35,302 nucleotides of DNA from NCBI GenBank assembly GCA_037446355.1, contig JBBIIT010000038.1, forward strand, positions 1-35,302, in the 5' to 3' direction. Positions 9,293 to 17,255 of this stretch are shown one piece after another (the stretch's first letter is position 1; each line of letters starts with the position of its first letter). The notes under the pieces are model-generated. The model saw only the letters and a list, made by a program, of their open reading frames with translations, was not told where the DNA came from and searched no databases. Source of the stretch: Roseiarcus sp037446355 (GTDB taxonomy: Bacteria > Pseudomonadota > Alphaproteobacteria > Rhizobiales > Beijerinckiaceae). The position numbers and the translations under genes were made by a program.

Positions 9293-11251
9293 ATGACGGA
9301 GCGGAGCCGAATGACGCGCGCGCAAGGCCGACGCGGGGGCCTGGTGTTGCTGTTCGCCGCGCTTATGCTGGTGACGGTCGGCCGACCCGCATGGGCGGAA
9401 AGCCGGGTAGCGCTGGTGATCGGAAATGGCGGCTACAAATCGGTCGCCGAACTCGCCAACCCGCCCAACGACGCTCGCGATGTCGGTGACGCGCTTAAGG
9501 CGCTCGGCTTCGACGTCAGGGTGGCGATCGACGCCGATCAGGCCCGAATGCTGCAATTGATCGGTGAGTTCGGCAAGAAAGCGGCCAAAGCGGACGTCTC
9601 GCTGTTCTATTACGGAGGCCACGGTCTCCAGGTGGCGGCGCACAACTATCTGGTGCCAACCGACGCCGAGTTCCGTTCGGTCGAGGACATCGACAAGCGC
9701 ACGGTGCATTTCGACGACGTGCTGGCGGCGCAGGCGCAAGGCGACGGCATTCATCTGATTTTCCTCGACGCATGCCGCAACAATCCCGTCAAAGGCCTGA
9801 ACGTTCCGCTACAGTCCGCGGGGCTCGCGCGCGTCGGCAACGCCGCCGGTTTTCTGATTGGCTTCGCCACCCAGCCCGACAATGTCGCCTTCGACGGCGG
9901 CGGTCGCAACAGTCCGTTCGCGCAGGCGTTCCTCGGCCACATCGCGACGCCAGGCTCTGACATTTCCAGTATGATGATCGCGGTCCGACGTGACGTGATC
10001 TCAGCCACCGGCGGTCAGCAAGTGCCGTGGGAAAATTCGTCGCTGACACGGCAGTTCTATTTCGCCGGCCAAAGCGCGGCCGACGCTTCGCCCGAACTGC
10101 TGCTCTGGCAACTGGCGGCCGAGCAGCATGATCGCAACATCCTGTCCATCTATCTCGACCGCTATCCCAAGGGCGCTCATTCGGAGGACGCACGCGCGCT
10201 GCTCGCGCAGGCGCCGAATGCCGGCGGCGTCGCGCGGAAGGGTGACGCGACAATCGAGGACGACCTTTGGCGCCTCGCGCTGAGTTCGCGCGAGCGCGCG
10301 CTCACCGAACTCTATCTGGCGCGCTATCCCAATGGACTGCACGTTCAGGACGCCGACGCCTTGTTGGCGAGCCTGCGCGCGGCGGAATCGTCCGCGAAAG
10401 AGGCCTCGATCGTCTGCGAACGGCTCGCCACCGTGCCGGCCGACGCCACCGCCGGCGCCGCGGGCGTCGATTTCGCGGGCCTCGCCGCGCACGCGGCCGA
10501 CGCGGTCGACGCCTGTCAGCGCGCCGCGAGCGAACATCCCCAGATCGCCCATTTCGACGCGCTGCTGGCGCGCGCGCTGCTCGCTTCGGGCCGTTTCGAT
10601 GACGCGATCGCGCGCTACCGCAAAGCGGCCGACGCGGGCGACGGCCGCGCCATGGTCAGCCTCGGTTTGCTTATGGAGGCGGGCGATCACGTCCCCAAAG
10701 ACATCAAAGGCGCCTACAAGCTTTATGAAAAGGCCGCCGATCGCGGCAACGCCGATGGCGCGATCAACCTCGGTTTCGCGCTCGCGCAAGGCAAGTTCGT
10801 CGAAAAGGACATGCCGCGCGCGTTCGCGTTGTTCCAAAAAGCGTCGCAGGCCGGCTCGGCGCGCGCCACCTACGATCTGGCGACGCTGATAAGCTCTGGC
10901 GTCGGCGGCAAGGCGACCGAGGCGCTGGATCTATTCAAACAAGCGGCGAGCCTGGGCGAGCCGACCGCCTATCGCGCGGCGGCGGTATTGCTCGACGAGG
11001 GTCGCAGCGCGCCGAAGGACCCGTCTGGCGCCGCCGTTGAGATGTTGCGCTGCGTCGGCGCCGATTCGGGCGAGTGTCTGGCCGAACTAACCGGCCGCGC
11101 GCCGTCGTGGTCGGTCGAAACCCTCAAGGCGATCCAGACGCGATTGAAGGCCGCCGGCTATTATTCCGGCCCCATCAACGGACGCGGCGGGCCGGACCTT
11201 GCTTCCGCGCTCAAGCAATGGCGCCTGCTCGGGCCGCCAAGCAAGTCTTGA
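9293..11251 (+). CDS. Secreted caspase-like (C14) protein with Sel1 repeats and C-terminal PG-binding-like domain
   Basis: 652 residues from ATG 9293, chosen because GGGA lies eight bases upstream and it gives a signal peptide (cleavage after PAWA, about residue 35). A second in-frame ATG at 9311 is also possible. The caspase/metacaspase p20-like domain (about 36-290) has the catalytic His110 in YYGGHG and Cys161 in FLDACRNNP, so the dyad is intact. Residues about 310-400 hold repeated LYLARYP-type short repeats. Sel1-like repeats follow (about 440-600; for example GAYKLYEKAADRGNADGA). A short C-terminal segment, with TLKAIQTRLKAAGYYSGPIN, resembles a peptidoglycan-binding type 1 domain. Location is probably periplasmic. 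Role in the T6SS locus is unknown: cell-envelope protein processing or a defence or death function are both conceivable. Confidence 0.85.
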   Translation: MTERSRMTRAQGRRGGLVLLFAALMLVTVGRPAWAESRVALVIGNGGYKSVAELANPPNDARDVGDALKALGFDVRVAIDADQARMLQLIGEFGKKAAKADVSLFYYGGHGLQVAAHNYLVPTDAEFRSVEDIDKRTVHFDDVLAAQAQGDGIHLIFLDACRNNPVKGLNVPLQSAGLARVGNAAGFLIGFATQPDNVAFDGGGRNSPFAQAFLGHIATPGSDISSMMIAVRRDVISATGGQQVPWENSSLTRQFYFAGQSAADASPELLLWQLAAEQHDRNILSIYLDRYPKGAHSEDARALLAQAPNAGGVARKGDATIEDDLWRLALSSRERALTELYLARYPNGLHVQDADALLASLRAAESSAKEASIVCERLATVPADATAGAAGVDFAGLAAHAADAVDACQRAASEHPQIAHFDALLARALLASGRFDDAIARYRKAADAGDGRAMVSLGLLMEAGDHVPKDIKGAYKLYEKAADRGNADGAINLGFALAQGKFVEKDMPRAFALFQKASQAGSARATYDLATLISSGVGGKATEALDLFKQAASLGEPTAYRAAAVLLDEGRSAPKDPSGAAVEMLRCVGADSGECLAELTGRAPSWSVETLKAIQTRLKAAGYYSGPINGRGGPDLASALKQWRLLGPPSKS

Positions 11252-11279
11252 TCGAGGCGATTCCTGGCCGACGGCGCAC

Positions 11280-11819
11280 TCAGTCGAGCAAGTGGGTTTC
11301 GACGCGCCGGTTTTCCGGGCTGTAAGGATCGGCGACGCGGGGCTTGGTCTTGCCGAAGCCGTGCGCGACCAGCGTGGCCGGGTCGACGCCGAGCGTAGCG
11401 AGATATTCGACAACCGCTTTCGCGCGTCGTTCGGACAGGCCAAGGTTGTACTCCTCGGCGCCGGTGGCGTCGGTGTGGCCGTCGATTTCGAACTTCGAGC
11501 CTTTCAACTGCGGGTCGAGCAGCGCCTTGGCGAACTGCGAGAGATTCTCACGCGCCGCCGCTGTTATCTGATCTGAATTGAATTCGAAATTGACCAACAG
11601 GTCGAATCGGGTCGCCGCCTGCGCGCCGCAGTCAGGATCGGTCTGGAAACAGAGCTTGCGCGGTCCGCCCAGATTTTTCGCGGCCTTCTCCTTAGAGAAA
11701 ATGTCGAGAACCTTGTTCGCCGTATAGGCCGGATCGGCGTGAGCCGGCGCGATCGCGGCCAGTGAGCCGGTCGCAAAGAGGACGGTCGCGCTGACGGCGC
11801 AGAGCCAAGACGTGCGCAT
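11280..11819 (-). CDS. Secreted OmpA-family protein
   Basis: 179 residues. The start is the ATG at 11819 because an ideal AAGGAG (11831-11826) lies six bases upstream and a signal peptide follows (MRTSWLCAVSATVLFATGSL, cleavage near AHA). The mature protein begins with about 55 unassigned residues containing two Cys (CFQTDPDC), then an OmpA-like domain with FEFNSDQI, IDGHTDATG, LSERRA and the NRRVE signature that binds diaminopimelate-type peptidoglycan. No lipobox is seen, so it is soluble periplasmic or outer-membrane associated by other means. TssL already carries an OmpA domain, so this is a second peptidoglycan binder in the locus. The gene is preceded by a copy of the CAGACCGTAA motif and converges with the caspase-like gene. 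Confidence 0.88.
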   Translation of the reverse strand: MRTSWLCAVSATVLFATGSLAAIAPAHADPAYTANKVLDIFSKEKAAKNLGGPRKLCFQTDPDCGAQAATRFDLLVNFEFNSDQITAAARENLSQFAKALLDPQLKGSKFEIDGHTDATGAEEYNLGLSERRAKAVVEYLATLGVDPATLVAHGFGKTKPRVADPYSPENRRVETHLLD

Positions 11820-11942
11820 GTGCCACTCCTTCGTCGCTCCGCTGCGCGGAGCATTGTGTGTATGCCGCTCGAACCCGCCGGCGTCAAACCTCAGTCCGTT
11901 TCGGGCGCGTCGCATCGGCGTTCCGAGCGCTTCGATGAAAGT

Positions 11943-11952
11943 TTACGGTCTG
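11943..11952 (-). promoter_or_regulatory. CAGACCGTAA motif upstream of the ompA-like gene
   Basis: Exact CAGACCGTAA on the - strand, followed by ACT. It ends 123 bases before the ATG of the OmpA-family gene and points toward it. One of five exact copies in the locus, all co-directional with a downstream T6SS-locus gene. Confidence 0.6.
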
Positions 11953-12049
11953 GCGCACCTGTTTCCGGTTCCTTGCGCCGAGAGATAGCGACAGGCATGA
12001 TCGAGGGCCTCCGGGCGGGAGATGGAGCGCGGCGAGGGCGGAGCGGACT

Positions 12050-14533
12050 TTGGCGGACAAGACCGTATTTCAGCCGGCCTCCGGGGGCGTGCTTGTGGGC
12101 ACGCGCCTCAACGGCATGTACGAGATCGAGCGCCTGATCGCCAAGGGCGGCATGGGCGAGGTCTACAAAGGCTTCAACATCCAGACCGGCGATCCTGTCG
12201 CGATCAAGATGATCCGGCCCGAAATGTCGGGCAACCCCGATGCGCTGGCGCTGTTCCGGCGCGAGGCGTCGACCCTGCACAACCTGCAACACGAGGCGAT
12301 CGTCCGCTATTTTGTGTTTTCGGTCGATCCCGATCTGCAACGCGCCTATCTGGCGATGGAGTTCGTCGACGGTCCCTCGCTGACCGATCGGTTGGCGCGC
12401 GGCCCGCTCGGCGTCGACGAGGTCCGCGTGCTGATGGCCCGCGTGGCGCCCGCCCTCGACGCCGCGCACGCGCTCGGCGTCATCCACCGCGACATCTCTT
12501 CCGACAATTTCATCCTGCCCGACGGCGACGTGCGCAAGGCCAAAGTGATCGACTTCGGCATCGCGCGCTCGCGGCGGCCGAACGAGGGCACGATCATCGG
12601 CGACGGCTTCGCCGGCAAATACAATTATGTTTCGCCCGAGCAACTCGGGCTGGCGGGCGGCGAGGTGACGGCCAAGTCCGATATCTACAGCCTCGGGCTC
12701 GTGCTCGCCGAGGCGCTGCGCGGGCGCCCGATCGACATGGGCGGGTCACAGGTCGAGATCATCGAGAAGCGTCGCAAAGTTCCCGACCTCTCCGACATTC
12801 CCGCCGCGTTCCAGCCGCTGCTGCAGTCAATGTTGCAACCCGATCCCGCCGATCGGCCGGCGAGCCTGGCCGCGCTCGTCAGCGGCGATCGCGGCGGCGG
12901 CGCGCCAACTCCATTGAACCCGGACGCTTCGGCCGGCGGAGTGGGGGGCAAGGTTCTGGCCGCGATCGCGGCCGTGCTGATCGTCGCCAGCCTGGCCGGG
13001 GTTGGCTACGTGTTCCGCGATCAGGCGCTCGGCTGGCTGAAGCCGGCAGCGCCGACGCCCGTCGCCACCGGCGCCGCGATTCACACACTGCCGCCGCCGT
13101 TGGGCGGCGAAACCCCGACCACGACGCCCGAATCGAGTGCGTCCGCGCCGCCGAGCCCCACGCCGACGAACATGGACTCCGGCGTCATCACGCCAAATCC
13201 GACGCCGACTTCGAGCAAAACGCCCGGGCTGGCCGAATTGCTCGACGAAATGCCGCCGCGCGCGCCGCTGACGCTGTTTACACTGCCTGCGGCCACCGTC
13301 GGGACGCCCTATCGTGCAGCGATCCCCGCGTTTGCCGACCCAAGCCACAAAGGTCTGACTTTGCAGGCTGATTCGCCGCCGGAAGGGATGAGCCTGCAAG
13401 ACCGCGGCGACGGCTCAAGCGAATTGACGGGCGCGCCGACCAAGCCGGGCGCAACCACTTTTGTCATCACCGCCACCAACCGGAACGGGCGTAGCGCCAG
13501 AATGCCGGCGACGATCGCGGTCGGCGCCGTCGCCACGACCGGTTCGCGGCCGCCTATTGCGACGCCAAGCGCGACCTCGCCCCCGCCGGTCGCGCAACCG
13601 CGGGCGCCAACGCCGTCGCAGTCGAGCGTCGTGCTCGCCGACGCCGTGGCGGGCCGCGACTACAACGCCGCGCTGCCGCCTTTTCGCGGCAGTCCCGACG
13701 CACGTGGGCTCGCTTTGCATGTTGAACCCAATCCGCCGGAGGGACTGACCTTCGCCGACAGCGGCGGCGGGTTCAGCCAACTTTCCGGCAAGCCTGCGCA
13801 GCCGGGCGCCTTCGGTTTCGACGTGGTGGCGATCGATGCGAACGGCGCCAGCGGTCGGATGACGATCAAGCTGATCGTCGCGCCGCCGCCGCCGCCGGTC
13901 GCGAACGCGACGTCCAATCATCCGGCGAAGGGCGCCGCTTTGCTGACTGGCTACGATGGCGGCGGCTGTTTCGTCGCGCGGGCGCGGGACGCGAACGGCG
14001 ATCCCAATTCGATCGACGCCGTCGGCGCCGATCGCGCCGCGTTCTCGCGTTTCGAGGCGGCCTACAAGCGCGAAGTCGGCGTCGAGCCTGATATCGCGGC
14101 CAAGTTGATTGTCTCGGCTCAATGCCCCGCCGTCGCGCTGATGAAGCTTTCAGCGGATGCCGCCCTTGCCTCGCCGACCATCGAACTGGCGACGCTTGAC
14201 GTCGGCGCCGGGCATCCGCTCGCCGGCGCCGTGCGTGGTTTGGCGGGGCGCAAACTCACATTGCTCGTCATCGATAACGATGGTGACGCACATCTGCTGC
14301 CGAGCGTGATCGCCCCGACGGGCGACGCGGCCACGTTCAGCGTTCCTCTGACCGGCGACGCACAATCGATTGGTCCATTGCAGATGCTGCTGGCGATCGC
14401 CTCGGACGCGCCGCTGCCGGCTTTCGAACATTTCCGGCCCGAGGCGGTCGGCGATCTAGCGCCCAAGCTGCTCGCCGACTGGGCGAAGGTTGGCGCGGTC
14501 GCGAACGTCGCGTTTTTCAAACTCACGAAATAG
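12050..14533 (+). CDS. ppkA: T6SS Ser/Thr protein kinase PpkA with periplasmic Ig-like repeats
   Basis: 827 residues from a TTG start at 12050 with GGAG about seven bases upstream; no better start exists. The cytoplasmic kinase domain (about 22-280) has the glycine loop AKGGMGEVYK (31-40), Lys53 in VAIK, HRDISSDN (146-153), DFG (168-170) and SPEQ. The HRD loop has Ser where most kinases have Lys. One membrane segment (about 301-322) leads to a Pro/Thr-rich linker. Two tandem putative-Ig (He_PIG-like) repeats follow (about 407-491 and 525-610, each with a PPEG motif). A C-terminal domain (about 625-827) contains Cys pairs and a beta-rich module. The kinase starts the threonine-phosphorylation pathway of T6SS; TssL Thr14 is the likely target. 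The periplasmic part is presumably the sensor. Confidence 0.92.
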   Translation: MADKTVFQPASGGVLVGTRLNGMYEIERLIAKGGMGEVYKGFNIQTGDPVAIKMIRPEMSGNPDALALFRREASTLHNLQHEAIVRYFVFSVDPDLQRAYLAMEFVDGPSLTDRLARGPLGVDEVRVLMARVAPALDAAHALGVIHRDISSDNFILPDGDVRKAKVIDFGIARSRRPNEGTIIGDGFAGKYNYVSPEQLGLAGGEVTAKSDIYSLGLVLAEALRGRPIDMGGSQVEIIEKRRKVPDLSDIPAAFQPLLQSMLQPDPADRPASLAALVSGDRGGGAPTPLNPDASAGGVGGKVLAAIAAVLIVASLAGVGYVFRDQALGWLKPAAPTPVATGAAIHTLPPPLGGETPTTTPESSASAPPSPTPTNMDSGVITPNPTPTSSKTPGLAELLDEMPPRAPLTLFTLPAATVGTPYRAAIPAFADPSHKGLTLQADSPPEGMSLQDRGDGSSELTGAPTKPGATTFVITATNRNGRSARMPATIAVGAVATTGSRPPIATPSATSPPPVAQPRAPTPSQSSVVLADAVAGRDYNAALPPFRGSPDARGLALHVEPNPPEGLTFADSGGGFSQLSGKPAQPGAFGFDVVAIDANGASGRMTIKLIVAPPPPPVANATSNHPAKGAALLTGYDGGGCFVARARDANGDPNSIDAVGADRAAFSRFEAAYKREVGVEPDIAAKLIVSAQCPAVALMKLSADAALASPTIELATLDVGAGHPLAGAVRGLAGRKLTLLVIDNDGDAHLLPSVIAPTGDAATFSVPLTGDAQSIGPLQMLLAIASDAPLPAFEHFRPEAVGDLAPKLLADWAKVGAVANVAFFKLTK

Positions 14534-14539
14534 CGGCGA

Positions 14540-15451
14540 TCAAGGCGCCGGCGTCAAAACATAAGCGCAAGTTTCCAGCATTTTGTTTGGCCGCGAGTTT
14601 GCTTGCGCCGGCTCGCCGGCCGTGACCGGCGTCGCCAGATCGACGATCATGCCCTGCGGAATCGCCTGAATGTTGGCCCCGATTCCTCGGCTCTTGCCGA
14701 TCAGCTTTTCGCGCAGCGCGTATTTCGGCCCGAGTTCCAGCCGCCGGCCCTGGCTCTCGGCGAGCGCGGTCTTGAGTTGGTCGAGGAACGGAGTCGCCTC
14801 ACGCGCGGTGGCGAGGATGATCGTTTCGCCGCCCGACTCGGTCGCGACGGGAATGTTGGCGTCGGGCGCGGTGGCCAGATCGCGCACCGCCCCGGCGCGG
14901 GTTTCGCCGAACGCGTAGAGGCGTGATTGCAGAAGGCCGGCGTGACCGATCCGAAAGGTCGCGGAAGGCCCAACCGGGACTCGATCGTTCGGCGCTAGCG
15001 GCGTCAGAATCGGCTCGTCGGTCGGACCGGGAAATGCGGGATCGGTGAGCCAGACCTGCCACGAGCAGGCGCTCGCCGGGTCGGCGCCGCCCAGTTGCGG
15101 CTGCATCCAGGCTCGCACGGTTCGGGCTGCGGCGGGATTGTCTAGCGCCTGTGCGCCGACGCGCGCCGCCAATTCGCGCTCGCTCGGCTCGAGCCGCGCC
15201 ACGATTTGCGCCAATCTGGCGAGCGCGTCTTCGCGGTTAGGGGCCGCGATCACCCAGCGCACCCGGCTGGCGTCGCGAAATTGACGCAGCTTTTCAACGA
15301 AAATCGCGATATCGGCGTCGCTTTCGAGCTCGAGCGGTCGCGCCGTCGCCGCGTTGGCGAAGCCGTACGCGGCGAGGACGAACAGCATCGCCGCGAATGT
15401 CTTTGGCCAGCGGGCGGCGCCGGCGTCAGCCCGGGCAAGTGGAGGCGTCAT
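14540..15451 (-). CDS. Unknown periplasmic protein of the four-gene operon
   Basis: 303 residues. ATG 15451 has AAGGTG five bases upstream, and the gene starts 26 bases inside the end of the Lon-like gene, so the two are co-translated. A signal peptide or anchor lies at about 18-35 (FAAMLFVLAAYGFANA). Residues 40-120 look helical. From 157 to 230 a beta-rich module contains VPVGPSATFRIG, RLYAF and ETIILATARE. By eye this resembles DUF4384-type domains and also segments of the Lon-like neighbour and of the PpkA C-terminus. No catalytic motif is recognised. It ends seven bases from the ppkA stop, tail to tail. The function is unknown; a periplasmic partner of the Lon-like protein or of PpkA is an inference. 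Confidence 0.75.
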   Translation of the reverse strand: MTPPLARADAGAARWPKTFAAMLFVLAAYGFANAATARPLELESDADIAIFVEKLRQFRDASRVRWVIAAPNREDALARLAQIVARLEPSERELAARVGAQALDNPAAARTVRAWMQPQLGGADPASACSWQVWLTDPAFPGPTDEPILTPLAPNDRVPVGPSATFRIGHAGLLQSRLYAFGETRAGAVRDLATAPDANIPVATESGGETIILATAREATPFLDQLKTALAESQGRRLELGPKYALREKLIGKSRGIGANIQAIPQGMIVDLATPVTAGEPAQANSRPNKMLETCAYVLTPAP

Positions 15452-16760
15452 TGGTCACCTTGAACTGGTAGTCGATCACGTTGCCGAGCTTGTCGGCCAG
15501 AAACGACGCGGTGGTCGTCAGCACCGCGGCCCCGCTGAGACCTTTCAACGCCGCGCGCAACTCCGTCTGGAGGACGCTGGCGCCGACGTCAGGATTGCGG
15601 GTGGCGACAATGAATATTCGCACTTCGTCCTGGAGGGGTTCGATCGGGATCGCGGCGGTCAGAACAGAGTTCGGATCACGTTCGACAGCGCCGACTTGCT
15701 TGAATCGCGCGGCGTCGAGGATCACCGGGTCGGCGGCGCGCGAAACCGAGGCGACGAAAAGTCGCGCCGGCCGCCACCGGGCGACGATCGGCCAGCGATC
15801 GCGCGCGCTGACCCTAAAAATCAAAGTCTCGCCGCCGATCACCACGGGTTCACGCTGCGCGTCGAAACAGGGCGCCAGCGCGTCGAGCTTATCGGTCGCG
15901 GCGTCGTAGCGGGCGCGGCGCGGCGCGGAAGGGTCTGGCTCGGCGCCGATTCGGGTGGTCGCCGGCATGAAAGCAAGTTCGATCGGCGCTCGCGCGAGCG
16001 CGTACGCGCTGAACCAGAGCGCGGCGACCGCGGCGAACGTCGCCGCGCCGGCGAGCGCGCGGCGGGGCGTGACGATCTCGGGAATAGCGAACGGACCGAG
16101 GGTCGGTTCGAGATCGTCCAGCGAATCGACGTAGACGACTTCGAACGCAGCGCCGATGCTCGCCGCCTCGTCGGCCAGTCTAGCCAGTGTCGAAGCCTCA
16201 ACGTCGGCGAGCGCGCGTCCGTCGCCGCCGTTGCGTGGCAGGGCGACGATCAAGCGCTGGCCAGCGAGCAGCTTGCGATGTTGGACGATGTAGTCCCCGA
16301 TCAGCGCCAGCTTGCCGCGAATGCCGCCGACCGGACTGACCCTGACCGACAGCGCGCCCGGCGTCGAAGGCAGCACGATCTCACCGGTCGCGAAGATCAC
16401 GGCGGCGTCCCGGCCGAACGCCTGACAGAGCGCGGCGATAGCCAAGCCGAGGCCGGCCGAGCGCGAATTCTCCGCTGACAATCGGCCAATTTGCGAGTCG
16501 GAAATGCGCAGGTTCCAGGGCGCGATGGCGCCATTGCGACGGTCGAGCCAGAGTTTCGCGCGCCGAGCGGCGACGAACCGTGTCACCGCCTCGCGCACGA
16601 TCTGACCTATACCATACAGGCCGAAGTCGAACAGTTCGGAAATCTGCGGGGTCAGATGGGCCGGATGCGCGGGCGGCGGGGTCGAATCCGCGATCGCCTC
16701 GAACAGATGCGCCGCCTCGCCATTCGCGCCGACCAGCGGCACGAATACGCGAGCGGTCAC
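15426..16760 (-). CDS. Membrane protein with an N-terminal Lon-like (S16) Ser-Lys protease domain
   Basis: 444 residues; ATG 16760 overlaps the previous stop by four bases. Residues about 60-185 match the core of the Lon proteolytic domain: SAGLGLA with Ser101 (Lon PSAG serine), ATGEI (125-128), PVGGIRGK with Lys150 (Lon GGLKEK lysine), then IVALPRNGGD. Ser-to-TGE spacing is 24 residues against 25 in E. coli Lon, and the TGE-to-GG loop is about seven longer. There is no AAA+ ATPase domain. A membrane segment lies at about 235-256, so the protease-like part is cytoplasmic and residues 257-444 are periplasmic, with a module at 305-404 like that of the next gene. The fold call rests on motifs read by eye; Arg100 replaces the usual Pro. 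Substrate unknown. Confidence 0.72.
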   Translation of the reverse strand: MTARVFVPLVGANGEAAHLFEAIADSTPPPAHPAHLTPQISELFDFGLYGIGQIVREAVTRFVAARRAKLWLDRRNGAIAPWNLRISDSQIGRLSAENSRSAGLGLAIAALCQAFGRDAAVIFATGEIVLPSTPGALSVRVSPVGGIRGKLALIGDYIVQHRKLLAGQRLIVALPRNGGDGRALADVEASTLARLADEAASIGAAFEVVYVDSLDDLEPTLGPFAIPEIVTPRRALAGAATFAAVAALWFSAYALARAPIELAFMPATTRIGAEPDPSAPRRARYDAATDKLDALAPCFDAQREPVVIGGETLIFRVSARDRWPIVARWRPARLFVASVSRAADPVILDAARFKQVGAVERDPNSVLTAAIPIEPLQDEVRIFIVATRNPDVGASVLQTELRAALKGLSGAAVLTTTASFLADKLGNVIDYQFKVTNDASTCPG

Positions 16761-17194
16761 GACGCGTCGTCTCCGGTTTCGATCGCGAAGCCGCTGAAGT
16801 CGGTCACGCTCATCTCCAGCGCATCCAGCGGCAGCGCCAGCCGTCCGTCGCGGTCGAACACGGCGTCGAAGCTATGGCCGTCCTGGAGACAAACCTGCGT
16901 CTGAAGGCCGGCGTAGCGAGCGAGCCCGGCGGCGCCTTGCGCCTGCAAGACCAAGGCACGGGCCGTCGCGCCGTCTGTCTCCAGGGTCGCAAGCACCAAG
17001 CCGTCGGCGCTGAGCAGTCCTTCGACGGGAAAGCGCCACTCTCCCGCCCCTTTCGCCGCCAGGGCGAGGAAGGTCACGTTCGAGCGCAGATCGCGGCGGG
17101 CGCGAGTCATTTCGTATTCGGCCAAGGCCGATTGGGTCGCGACGCGCAGGGTGCGCAGGAAGCGGGCGGTGTCCTTTTTGGCGCGATCGTCCAT
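16757..17194 (-). CDS. Small unknown cytoplasmic protein, third gene from the end of the operon
   Basis: 145 residues from the ATG at 17194 (MDDRAKKDTARFLRTL). A TTG at 17209 would add five residues and has a slightly better ribosome site (GCGGAA, five bases upstream), so the start is uncertain. The N-terminal third is helical and rich in Arg/Lys. The rest looks like a small beta-sandwich, ending with DAVFDRDGRLALPLDALEM. No signal peptide, membrane segment or known family is recognised. The gene overlaps the Lon-like gene by four bases. A CAGACCGTAA motif lies just upstream, at the stop codon of the preceding gene. A regulatory or adaptor role is only a guess. Confidence 0.7.
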   Translation of the reverse strand: MDDRAKKDTARFLRTLRVATQSALAEYEMTRARRDLRSNVTFLALAAKGAGEWRFPVEGLLSADGLVLATLETDGATARALVLQAQGAAGLARYAGLQTQVCLQDGHSFDAVFDRDGRLALPLDALEMSVTDFSGFAIETGDDAS

Positions 17195-17245
17195 TCCAGG
17201 TCTCAACAATTCCGCGAGAGGAGGGTGGTCCCCGATGCGCTTCGC

Positions 17246-17255
17246 TTACGGTCTG
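17246..17255 (-). promoter_or_regulatory. CAGACCGTAA motif at the end of the unknown 357-residue gene
   Basis: Exact CAGACCGTAA on the - strand; the final TAA is also the stop codon of the upstream gene. It ends 51 bases before the ATG (36 before the TTG) of the small operon gene and points toward it. It could allow separate transcription of the last three genes of the operon, or be partly constrained by the coding sequence. Confidence 0.5.

Noticed and set aside
12022..13371. 449-codon + strand frame overlapping ppkA
   Set aside because: The kinase motifs are in the 12050 frame; this frame is Arg-rich without motifs.
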